A stretch of 64,000 bases of DNA from Polyporus tsugae (lineage: Eukaryota; Basidiomycota; Agaricomycetes; Polyporales; Polyporaceae), in NCBI GenBank assembly GCA_024305745.1, contig JAHRBS010000004.1:124001-188000 (forward strand), read 5' to 3'. Position 1 is the first letter of the stretch, and each line of letters begins with the position of its first letter. The notes under the pieces were generated by a model. That model ran no database searches. It saw nothing but the letters and a program-made list of their open reading frames with translations, and was not told the DNA's origin. Shown here in pieces: positions 11,688-22,492 of the stretch. The position numbers were made by a program, and so were the translations under genes.

Positions 11688-11998
11688 TACGGTTGCTGAC
11701 TGGGATCAGGTTGGATTTCCCGGACGAGGGATCACGGACGATGACAGACGGTGGCAGACAGCCGGCATCAGCTGACGACAAGGTGATCAGCTGGGGGGAA
11801 CTGTCGAGATGTCACCGTACCTGAAGCTCGAGTATGGGCGCTAGTATAGAGCGCCCCAGCCCGGGGAAGACAATTCACGGCCTGGAGGATGAGGCATAAA
11901 TTAGCAAGGTATGGTGAGCATTGAGGTGGTTAGGTAGGATGGTAGACCCTATAAATACCATGTTTTCAACTTCTGCAGAGCAGCACACGAAGGAGCAA
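11688..11998 (+). repeat. Left 311-bp terminal inverted repeat
   Basis: Begins TACGGTTGCTGACTGGGATC and matches the reverse complement of 24306-24616 over its full length. The few differences read TG or CA here where the right copy has CG. It contains a TATA box (TATAAATA, 11950-11957) pointing inward. Confidence 0.88.
11950..11957 (+). promoter_or_regulatory. TATA box inside the left TIR
   Basis: TATAAATA near the inner end of the left TIR, pointing towards the alpha-kinase gene. The same box occurs in the right TIR pointing towards the transposase gene. Confidence 0.55.
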
Positions 11999-12527
11999 GC
12001 TGGAAGGAAGGGGGTGGTGCATGTGTCGGGCCGCATGGTGGTGGAGTCATCATGCGGATTAGCGCATATATGCCTCAATTTGGTAGCATCAATATGGGCC
12101 ATCTCGGAACGCGCTGCAGCATCTTGTTTCTCGTGTTCTCCTTTGTTCTTGTGGGTTACTAGAGCACATTGGCTAGCAAGATAAACAGTGTTCACTCGGT
12201 ATTTATGTGATCACATGTGTCGGAGCTGGATATTGGATACCTGGTGAGTATAGCTTCAACACCGTCTGCTTGAGTCTCGGAGTTCAGGTGCCAGATTGTA
12301 CACGATCAACAATTGTACAACTTGTATTAGTGGCACTTCATTCGGACATGTGGAGTGTTAGGTACCCTGTCCATATGGGCTTCCCGGCAGCCTGACTATT
12401 ATGTTTGGGCCATAAGTTGGGCAAGCAAACTTCCGAGTTGCCAGATCACCACCGAAAGTCCTTTACCACCATTTATTCACCTCCTGTCTCTCTTGCTTCA
12501 CACTTGCCAAGTTTTCAAGGGCCTTGT

Positions 12528-15388
12528 ATGGTGCCGAGTTGTGGTGGTTGCAGAGAGGTGTTTTCTTTCCTCCAAGGTGGCAATTACTGCGCAACTTGCA
12601 AGATCCAGTTCGCTGCTGGCGATGATTCATACCTGGTTCCCGGGGTAAGCAGCATATGCAATGCCTTGTACCATGATGTGTCGTTCTAATGCAGATCCCT
12701 ACAGCCGTCAGAGCTGTGTGGGGGCTGTGGCCACCATTTTACCCTCATGGGAACACCCAAGTGCACAAGCTGCGAAAAGTTAAGAAAAGCACGCCACTCG
12801 GACGTCGAACAGGAAAGCATTCAGGTGAGCTTATGGATCATTGGTTGTGGTATGATTGCTGAGCACTGATCAGCGGTGTAGAGTATGAAACAGTGCCTGG
12901 GATGTGGATTTGTATGGTCGTTCCTCAAAGAAGCACACTGCGGGGCTTGCAGACAGACACTTGCCGGTTCGGATGGGCAGTCCCGCAACTCGGGGGCATC
13001 GGCATCTCGATCTCGGTACTACTGTATTTATATGCTTACCAACCACTTTACAAAGATGGTCGTCACACCATGCAGTCGGTCTCGACAGCATCCAAGTGTT
13101 TTGAGAAAAAGGCATCCGGGTACTGTCTCAATCAGCAACCTGCTAGTAAGACGGCCGCACACGGTGCTCAGATGGCTGCTGAGATGAAGGAGAAGAGTGC
13201 AGATCTGAAAGAGTTACAGACGCACGAGTATATCACCATAGAGGTGACTGGGTACTACTCACGCTCTGTACTAGGAGCTAAGCCCATCCTGGTGAGCGGG
13301 AACATCATCTGTTTGATTATGTTTCTGACAGCGTACAGATGGATGCAGGTAACTATCAGTCTTTCAAGATCAAATCCTCTGAGAGTGCAGATGCAGGATT
13401 GGACAGAGCTCTCGGTGTCCTCTAGTCGATCTTTGCAAACGTCACGGAGGCTGTCTAGGAACAGATGGACCTATCAAAGAGAGACTTGACACAGTGCGTT
13501 CCGAGGCAGCTTGGTTTCAATGTGCTTCGCTGATCTCCACTATTCCATATACTGCAGCACAACAGTGAAGTTCTACGTACGCAAGGAGCAGCGGGCCAAA
13601 GGGACCGGGCATGTCCTCGACAACAAGATGGTACTGAACAAAACCATGGGTCAGTTATTCAACAACCTCAAGAGCACAAACCAGATGATGGCAATGAATA
13701 CAAAGAATCAATTGATCTTCCTCAATGCAGTCATCTATGGTGGTGGTTCTAAAGCTGATGACTCCATGGAAGATGTAAGTGTGTGGTGCCACCTACGGAC
13801 TATAGTAGTTCTAATTTTCCATCTCAGGCAGAGTACAACCCTTCAATGCCTCCCCCAAGTTCGAGACCTCTGCAAAGTCGTCAGCAAGGCTCCACAGTGA
13901 AGCCAAAGGCTGCCCGCGCGCTGGCCTTGGAGAGTTCATCCGGGGTCTCGGGAAAGCGAAAGCGGACAGACTCCGGTTCTGGTACATTTGGTCTGTACCA
14001 TTGTTTATGACTTGTGTGTTTGTCTTTCCACTAACTATCCTGTATAATCAAGAGTCAGCAAAGGCCGACAGTCACGATCCAACGCCGATGCAGATTGGCA
14101 GTGCTACACGTCCATGTTACACTAGTGCATTTCATCTACCATCCACACGTCCTATCCAGTACCAAGCCTTGGCCATCACGCGCACAACCGTGGCCTTCGA
14201 CAATCATGGTGAACTCAGTGTGGTTTCACATGATCACGACAACAAGGACACTATTCAGATTGCGAAGGACTGGCAGACTCAGATGCGGGCAAACAGTGGC
14301 CCCCAAGGCAGTTGGCTCGGTGGTGGTGGATCCAAGCTTGTCTTCCGGGTAAGTACATGTTCAAGTTCGGACTGGTCCCATGCCTTATAAGGCTTGATAG
14401 CATGTTGACTTACCCGCATAATTGTGAATAAATCCAGGGGTTGTACAAGGGCGCAACATACACTCTTGCTCAGATAGGACCATTCGGCGACATTTCTGCA
14501 ATATCCAAACATAATGCTGCCGATCTTCTCAATGAGCTTAAGCTTCTTGCCCTGGGACAGTACTTCGCTGAAACCTTTCAGGTGCGAGCTGAGGCTAAAG
14601 ACACTTCGAGCTCCAACCTTCCCAGTACGTACTAGCCTGAACTGTATTTGTCAGCTATCCCTCGTTCGCTGCCGCTAGTATCATTTACATATTGCAATGG
14701 TTTATCAGATATAAGGTTCAATTGGAAGGGTGCTTTCATCGGAAGGCTCCTGCATCCATGGGACCTACCTCAACATCCGTTGGATGAGGAAGACAACACC
14801 CGAATTCTGCTACACGACACCTTTCTGGCAACACCACTGTTCCTCCCCTCTGATGGGTACTCCGAGAAGAAATTTTCAGGAGCAGATGTAGTGGGTGCCA
14901 ACACTTCAGTAGTTGGCAGGGCCATTGACACGTTTGCGCACCATGTCCTTGATGAGTTGCAAGGGTCTTGTATCCTAGTTGACCTCCAATGTATGCATGC
15001 GGGGTGCTCCAGTAATTCACTTGCATCTGAGTCACTGACACATGATAATTGGTGCACCGGTGCAGGATTCATCAAGGACAATGAAGTAATTCTTTTCGAT
15101 CCTCAGGCGCATACCAGGTATGTCTCTAAGTGCACTTTGTTTCGGTGACAACTTGAAGGCTAATCCAATACTATGTCCAGTGGTTGGGGAACTGGACGGA
15201 GTGGTTATTGGGACAAAGGCCATACTGCAATTGAAAATTTCCAAAAATCCCACAAGTGCAATGCTATGTGCCATGCCCTACAACTGTCTGCCCTTGTTGG
15301 CAAGGAGCACATGGCTGTCAGCAACCTCGTTCTTCGCGACAATGCTCCCAAGCACGCTAGTACGGTTTTGGACCTCACTGATGATTAG
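12528..15388 (+). CDS. Zinc-ribbon / alpha-kinase (MHCK/EF2K-type) protein, possibly defective
   Basis: Predicted atypical serine/threonine kinase of the alpha-kinase family. The first three exons (12528-12644, 12705-12824, 12882-13015) each encode one Cys-x2-Cys ... Cys-x2-Cys module (SCGGC...CATC, LCGGC...CTSC, QCLGC...CGAC). A low-complexity linker follows (AQMAAEMKEKSADLKELQTH, then KSRKRKR-like basic sequence). The catalytic domain spans about 14060-15388: LGGGGSKLVFR, GLYKGATYTL, NELKLLALGQYFAETF, then VDLQ, LFDPQAHT and GWGTGRSGYWDKGH with HKCNAMCHALQL, the order seen in alpha-kinases. The exon after DLQ has a damaged splice junction (see findings). Reading through keeps the frame. The start is chosen at the first ATG of the first Cys module; an upstream non-coding exon is possible. 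The substrate is unknown. Confidence 0.7.
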
Positions 15389-16028
15389 GATGTCACATAG
15401 GCCTTGGGCTTAGCCTGGCTGAAATCACCTTCAATCTGAGTCTGTGATATCCAAGTATCATTCACACATACTAATTGTTCCCTTATTTATGTGTTAGGTC
15501 TAGTCTCTGTTGACCCCCTTTCAAGCTCTGTCATTTCCAACTATTGCCGCTCATTACATCCACCACTCATTTTTCACCCACCTCCGTCATTCGTTTACCA
15601 CAAATTATTTCCTAGTATTTATGCCAACTCGACTCCACTCCCATTATACCTTTGTCTACGGCTCTCAGTGTTGTAGTACTTGATACCCTGAATGCAGTCG
15701 CCTTCCACTCGTTCACAACTCATCATCATCGGCCACAGCCCACAATGAGCTATCACATAGACATGTTCTAGGTTCTGCCAGTGCTGAGATGATGGGCCCG
15801 CATGCTGAGGTGCACCGAGTCGAGAGTCACATTGATTAAATATTTATTCAATCAATCCCCTGTGCACAGTTAAACAAATCATGCGAGTGAGACATGGAGC
15901 ATCAATTGAAGCTTCAACAATAGTTTTTATGGTGCTACAGATATATGTGACACTGGAAAGAGGCAAGTGTACGGGCCAAGGTAGTAAGCGCCATAGGGTG
16001 CACCAATCCTGACAATTGTGCCTGTCCT
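15389..16028. other. Intergenic region between convergent element genes
   Basis: Lies between the stop of the alpha-kinase gene and the stop of the interrupted transposase gene. No ORF or RNA gene was recognised; it probably holds both 3' untranslated regions. Confidence 0.5.
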
Positions 16029-16113
16029 CTACTCTGGATACATGAGCGGCAACATGGATGAAAACACGTCCCAAACATTCTGAAATGTCAACTCCAGCAC
16101 GTTCAGGGTTGCA

Positions 16114-16118
16114 AAGGC
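16114..16118. repeat. Copia target-site duplication, left (AAGGC)
   Basis: AAGGC immediately precedes the left LTR and is repeated at 22488-22492 immediately after the right LTR, as expected for a 5-bp Ty1/copia duplication. Confidence 0.92.
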
Positions 16119-16446
16119 TGTTGAGCGCGGCACTGCCAAGCACTGGCAGCCAACATAGCCGCTAGGCTGTGACACCGCCATAGCGCCAGTTGTCACACAT
16201 GCCAGATTACTCATAGACGAGGCTATGATAATCATGCACAGCTCGACTGTGCACCGTGTATGCTACTGTACAGTTCTTATGTAATCTAGTAGTATATATA
16301 CGGGCTCCCCAGAGCCCCCAATACAGACAGTTCTTTACACCCTACCACCATCATCACTTAACAAGCCTCAACAACCCCTCCAGGTGAGTATGCGGAGCTT
16401 CCGCTAGAGTTGCTGCCCGGTGTGGGCTTTGCCCCCGGGTTCAACA
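16119..16446 (+). repeat. 5' LTR of the copia element
   Basis: 328 bp, TG...CA ends. Contains TATATATA at about 16293-16300 as the likely promoter and a short palindrome CATAG...CTATG at 16212-16227 whose centre is inverted relative to the 3' LTR. Confidence 0.95.
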
Positions 16447-16460
16447 GGTTATGAGCCCTG
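16447..16460 (+). promoter_or_regulatory. Primer-binding site (half-tRNA iMet type)
   Basis: GGTTATGAGCCCTG begins directly after the 5' LTR. It is complementary to the anticodon-arm sequence CAGGGCTCATAACC of yeast-type initiator tRNA-Met rather than to a tRNA 3' end. Priming from a tRNA-iMet half molecule is known for Drosophila copia and yeast Ty5. Confidence 0.7.
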
Positions 16461-16764
16461 GTGATGCCCAGGTACTGCGCCGCTCATTGCTGGCTGCGAC
16501 CTGTGAGGCTCCCAGCTCGCCTGGAATCCCTTCGTCGCCGTTATGGCAGACGACCTGTTGGATGGATGTGGCGCGATTATCCGCTGCCTGCCATCCACAG
16601 CAGTGGAGCTGGATGTGGCGCGCCTTCAAGGTCGCTGCCTGCCCTCCACCAAATAGAGGGGGAACCTATGCCAGCGCGTTTTTCCATGACCGCTGCCCTA
16701 AAAAGTCTTTGTGGATGTTGACTGACACGTCTTCTTCCCTCCAGACTTTAACCCCTCTTGCACG

Positions 16765-19700
16765 ATGTCGAACACGCTCTACACCGCCGTTACCAGCGTC
16801 CTCACGGGCCCCAACTACCTCGAGTGGGCCGTGACCATGGAGTCCTACCTCCTGGCACAAGGACAGTGGAAGGTCATCAACGAGTCTCGCCCCGCCACCG
16901 ACGCTGACAAGCAAGCGGAATGGGACGGACTCAACGGCAAGGCCATGGGTAACATCCGCCTTCGCCTCGCTCAAAGCATCATCAGTGCCATCGCTAGCAA
17001 GACCACTGCCGCGGACATCTGGAACTACCTCAAGACGAACTACGGGAAGCCGGGCATCCCCATTGTCTATCAAGACTTCCGTGCCGCGATCAGTCTCACC
17101 ATCCCCAGCGACTCCAATCCTATCCCAGCCCTCGACAAGCTCGAGGCGCACTTCCAGCGCCTTGATACCAACAAGTTCGACGTTTCAGAGCACGTCAAGG
17201 GGATGATGCTCGTCTCCAAGCTCCCTTAGTCCATGGATCCCGTCATCCAGGTCTACATCTCTGGCCTCAAGGATGACGCTGCTGGCCCTGCCATCAAGAA
17301 GATCACGCTTGCCGGCGTCCGCCAGGCCGTGATCATGCACTGGGAACAGCGCCAAGGACGTCACCAGTCGCGTAACAACGCCAACAAGATCAGCACTGTC
17401 AAGCACAAGGGGCCGGACCCCAACTTCCATCAGCAGCAGCAGCAGCGCCCTCAGCGGCAGCAGCAGCAGCAGCAGCAGCAGCGCCCTAATGGGCAGCAGC
17501 AACAAGGTGGATGCTCTCGCGGCCGCCGCTCTGGACGTGGTCGTGGTGGACAGCCAGGTGCGCACCAACATGCGCATTTTGCCCATATGGTTGACGTGGC
17601 GCCTTTTGCCCACATCACTGATGTCCCAACCACGATCACCCAGGGCCCCAGCGGAGTGGAGGATCCGTGCGCTCTCATGCGCAAGCCCGTCCGTGCAAAG
17701 ACAGGGGACAACAAGTACCCCTCGCTCACATCTGCCATATCCCTCGCCGAGGAACTCGGCATCCAGCCGACGTTCGAGCGCATCCGCATCCTCGAGGACC
17801 TCGTCCGACTCCAATAGGCCCCTCGCGCCCCGGAGGAACAGAACCGCGTGGCCTCGCCTGCGGCCACCCCACTCGCATCTTCATCAACCCGATCTCCGAC
17901 GATGAGTGGTGGTGACGACTTGCCCAGTGGCACCGAGGAGAGCAGCAGTTCGCAGTTTGAGGACTCGGACAGCGAGGAGGACCGCGCGCCCAAGCGCAAG
18001 CGCACCCTCAGGGAGCGCATGTCAGAGCGCACCCTAGAGGAGCGCCTCGCCCCTCTGGACGACCCGATGAACGAGCTGACGGACGACGAGGATGTTGTGT
18101 TGCTCGGCGTGGTTGAAGATGAAGTTGAATCTTTCTTCGATCAGTACTGGTCAGTCTATTCTTCTCCCCACAACAAGTTGTATGCTGACTTCGCACCCTT
18201 AATGGCAGCTGATAATGTCGCAAGTCCCTCTTGTCGTGTAAACAGCCCGCATGTATCTGTAGCTATAGAGCAGAATACATGTCCTCACCACTCTTCACAT
18301 GCTAAGTGTGCGCGCTGTAAGGGAAAGAATAAGCAGATTGAACGGCAAGACTCGAACATGTGGATGCTCGACTCAGGAGTGTCAATGCACTTTACGTTCA
18401 ACATGAGTGACTTTGCCGATTTCCGGTACTACAAAGTCCATCGACCGCTATACACAGCAGATGGGGTCACGTTCATGACTGGTGAAGGGACTGTCTTCCT
18501 AACTTTAGAGTCTGGAAAGACCATAAGGCTGATGAATGTCGCCTTGGTCCCAAATCTTACCAACAAACTTGTTTCAATGGGAGCATTACTCCGTGAAGGA
18601 ATGAAAGCGCGTGCATCGACCGCTAGTATCTCCTTCTACCAAGCAAATGAGCTTGTAGTCACGTTTCAACCACGAAACATTGGTGACACTATTTATGTCA
18701 TCTTCACGCAGCCTTTACTGGCGCGAAACATGATCACAGCCTTTGAAGCTGTCGACTATGATACTCTACACCGTCGCTTAGGACACCCTTCGCGCGATGT
18801 GCTGAGACATGCTCGGAAACACACTGACAAGTGCCCGCATGTTGAGATTCCCAAAGAGGACTCGATTTGCCGAGGATGTGCTGAAGGCAAAATGCCATCG
18901 CAATCCCATCCGCTCGATCTTAGATGAGCGTCAAAACCTTTTGAGCTAGTCCACACGGACCTCAAAAAATTCCCTGTCCCTTCGTACCACAAACACAAGT
19001 ACGCTATACTGTACTATGATGACTACACTTCACACGTGTGGACCGTTAAACTTCGTACCAAGGACACTGCCCTACAATCTATGCAACAATGGTTGACATA
19101 TGTCGAAAACCAATATGGCGCGAAGGTGCAGAAATGGAAATCTGATGCTGGAGGTGAATTGAAATCAAAAGCCTTCACGAATATGCTCAAGGACAGAGGC
19201 ATCGAGATTATAACCAGTGCACCACACATTCATCAACAGAATGGCCGTGCCGAGCGCATAATTCGTACGCTCATGGACAAAGGGGAGGCAATGCAACACG
19301 ACGCTTGCATACCTCAGTCCTGGTGGGAATTCTCCTTTGATCATGCTACACACGTCTATAACAGGACGCCTATGCGTCGTCTGGAATGGCGAACCCCCTA
19401 TGAACTTCTATACAACTCCAAGCCAGACATTAGCCACCTACGCGTCTTTGGATGTGGAGCCTATGTCTTCTTGCCACCTGAAGTGCGGAAGAATAAACTA
19501 TCCCCCAAATCGGAGTTGATGGTTTACCTTGGCATTGGCAATGGAGGTCACAATTATAAGTTCATGCGCCTACCAAACAATGTCATCTTTACAGCTGCTC
19601 AAGCGCTATTTGATGAACATATGTTTCCAAAGTGTCCGCACAAGCAGAAGCGACAGAGGCAGCAGATTGCGCCCAATGAAGAGGAATCACAGGAATCCAC

Positions 19701-22080
19701 GGACCAAGTCCCCGCTCCTAAGAATCTCCCTGATGACGATGAGGAGCCACATTGTCCTCCCAAAAACCTTCCTTCTAAAAAGGACAAGGGCAAGGCGCGA
19801 GACGTCACACCTCCTGCACCACCGGCTGAACTACCTGTACAGCATACTTCACGCAGACAGACGCCGCGAAGTGTGCATAGCCCTGTGTTGCCGCAATCTC
19901 CTCCGGTTGAAAGATCTGGTGCGAGTTCTCCGCGACGATCTGGGAGAGAACGGAAAGTACCAGTTTGTGAAGGGAATGTCTATGGTGAATCACGACACCC
20001 TACAGACATTTTCAAGGACATAGAGAAATGGGAATCATGGAAGAAAATGGTTGAAGTTCGTGGAGAAACGAGTCGCTCTTGTACCGCGCCACCATCCAGA
20101 GATGAGAGGCTTCCCGGGCCTAGCTCTTCTTGATCACTTCCGCGATCACGCGATGAACCCGTACTCCGTCCACCTTCGAAATGGACCACGCCACGGGAGC
20201 CTACTCCCATGATCTCACCTAGTAGCAGCGACGCTGAGGAAGAGGATGACTCTGGTCCCATACCGGAACCTATACCTGCAGAGCCAGTCCCTCCACCTCA
20301 CTCAGGCGCTCCTAGTGAGCAAAGCTCAGAGGCACACTCGAACAAAAGTTCTGAGGAAGAAACTGATGATGAGGACGAATCATCTGAATACGAAGATGAT
20401 GATGATGAAGACGCGTCCTCAGAGGAAGTCGAAGATGCCCTGCGTGATCCAGACGGAACTGATGTGGCAGAACTATGCCGGGAAGGGGGAGCATATCTCA
20501 TCCAATACCTTATTTCTAAGGCTATCCCACCAGACGATGAGGGGGAGAAGGCCTCGCCACTTAATGTGCGCGAATGGACCTTCCGTGATATCGCTATCCT
20601 ACCAAAGGATGAGCGAAAGGAGTGGTTCAACGCTTGCCGCGAAGAATTAGAGGCTCTTCGCAGGCGCAATGCGTATGACTTGGTTGACCGGCCCAAAGGG
20701 CGAAAGGTCGTCAAGAACCGCTGGGTATTCGACGTCAAAACTGACAGACGAAAGAAAGCCAGGCTTGTTGCGAAAGGCTTCTCCCAGGTCGAAGGCGAAG
20801 ACTTCGACAAAATATTCTCCCCAGTTGTACGATTCGAGACAGTGCGTCTCATCACAGCATTAGCAACGCTCGAGGACTGGCATATCTCAGGCCTCAATGT
20901 ACGCAGTGCCTACCTATATGGCAAGCTGGACGAAGAGATATATATGGAGCAGCCAGAAGGGTTTCGCACATCCGGCACAGAGCACAAAGTCCTCAGACTC
21001 AAACGTGCTCTATATGGGCTTAAGCAGGCAGGTTTAGCGTGGTGGCGCACCTTGTCTGAGTCCATGACATTGATGGGCTTTAAACGGCTCAGCAATGATG
21101 CAGGCATATACATCTACAAACACTCTGATGGAGCACTTGTAGTTGTTATTGTCTACGTTGACGATGCACTCTTTTGTGGGCGAAATAGGAAGCTCGTAGC
21201 TGAACTGAAAGCTCGCTTCATGAGAAAGTGGGAGTGTCGAGACCTTGGCAATGCCAAAGAGTTCTTACGCATGCGTATTACACGCAAAGGCAACAATATC
21301 CACCTGGATCAATGCGCCTACCTAGAGAAAGTACTGGAACGTTGCGGCATGACTAATGCGCGACCAGCTACTACTCCGCTCCCAGCAGGTTACCAACCTG
21401 AGCCCAACAAAGAGCAATCCACACCAGAGCTTCGCTCTAGGTTCCAGACAGTCATCGGTTCCCTACTGTATATCATGTTAGGAACAAGGCTGGACTTAGC
21501 CTTCGCTGTGACAAAATTGTCCCAGTTTGCATCCAACCCATCTGAGGAGCACCTCAAGCGTGCACTCTATATCTGCCGCTATCTGGTTGGAACCAAGGAT
21601 TACTCCCTGGTTTACAAAGGCAAAGCTCAGACTGGCTTAGTTGCCGGTACTGACTCTGATTGGGCATCAGATCCCAACACTCGATGCTCGCAGACAGGAT
21701 TCTTCCTGAAACTAGCGGGTGGTGTTTTCTCATGGACTTCACGTGCACAGAAAACGATTGCTCATTCCTCAACTGAGGCTGAGTATATGGCGATGAGTGA
21801 TTGTAGTCGCCAAGTAGTCTGGGTTCGCAACCTACTTGCAGAACTCGGCTACTATATCGATCATATACCTCTTTCTGGAGATAACCAAGGGTCTATCTTC
21901 ATTGCATCGAATCCAGTAACGGAGCCGAGGTCTAAACACATCGACATCCGCTATCACTACATTCGGGAGGTACATGAAAAGGGCATTGTCGACCTATTCT
22001 ACATTGAAGGTGACGACAATTCCGCCGATATATTCACCAAGAACTTGGGAGCGACAAAATTCGCTAAATTCTGCTCTTAA
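16765..22080 (+). pseudogene. Copia Gag-Pol polyprotein with four in-frame stops
   Basis: One reading frame (1771 codons) without frameshifts, broken by TAG at 17227, TAG at 17815, TGA at 18925 and TGA at 20131. In order: Gag with LEWAVTMESYLLAQGQWKVI; a poly-Gln and Arg/Gly-rich tract (about 17430-17560) with no CCHC zinc knuckle seen; aspartic protease MWMLDSGVS (D codon at 18370); the pre-integrase finger LHRRLGHPS...CRGC; integrase ELVHTDL, KSDAGGEL and NGRAERIIRTL; an acidic linker; reverse transcriptase (LVAKGFSQVEGEDF, GLNVRSAYLYGKLDEE, YVDD at 21154); RNase H (TDSDWASD, STEAEYMAMSD, SKHIDIRYHYIRE). The usual catalytic Asp of DV(K/R)SAYL is Asn (AAT, 20896). All four stops can be explained by C-to-T changes. 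Confidence 0.93.
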
Positions 22081-22150
22081 CTCGGGCTCCACTTTCCACG
22101 GCCAGCTTATAGCACCAAATCTGCTTTCGTACCCATGCCGAGTACTTAGC

Positions 22151-22159
22151 GAGGGGGAG
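22151..22159 (+). promoter_or_regulatory. Polypurine tract of the copia element
   Basis: GAGGGGGAG directly abuts the 3' LTR, as expected for the plus-strand primer. Confidence 0.85.
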
Positions 22160-22487
22160 TGTTGAGTGCGGCACTGCCAAGCGCTGGCAGCCAACATAGC
22201 CGCTAGGCTGTGACACCGCCATAGCGCCAGTTGTCACACATGCCAGATTACTCATAGCCTCGTCTATGATAATCACGCACAGCTCGACTGTGCACCGTGT
22301 ATGCTACTGTACAGTTCTTATGTAATCTAGTAGTATATATACGGGCTCCCCAGAGCCCCCAATACAGACAGTTCTTTACACCCTACCACCATCATCACTT
22401 AACAAGCCTCAACAACCCCTCCAGGTGAGTATGCGGAGCTTCCGCTAGAGTTGCTGCCCGGTGTGGGCTTTGCCCCCGGGTTCAACA
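22160..22487 (+). repeat. 3' LTR of the copia element
   Basis: 328 bp, identical to the 5' LTR except three CpG-type transitions and a 6-bp inverted hairpin centre (22258-22263). Confidence 0.95.
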
Positions 22488-22492
22488 AAGGC
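22488..22492. repeat. Copia target-site duplication, right (AAGGC)
   Basis: Copy of the AAGGC found at 16114-16118. Confidence 0.92.

Larger units (their letters stand above)
16119..22487 (+). mobile_element. Ty1/copia LTR retrotransposon, full length but decayed
   Basis: A 6369-bp element with two 328-bp LTRs (TG...CA), a 5-bp target duplication, a primer-binding site, a polypurine tract and one long Gag-Pol frame in the order Gag, protease, integrase, reverse transcriptase, RNase H, which defines Ty1/copia. Four in-frame stops and a lost reverse-transcriptase aspartate make it non-autonomous. The LTRs differ by three transitions and one small inversion, so the insertion is fairly recent. 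It interrupts the transposase gene of the surrounding TIR element. Confidence 0.95.

Noticed and set aside
17185..18032. Antisense frames over the copia Gag region
   Set aside because: They are shadows of the CAG repeat and GC-rich coding sequence of Gag.
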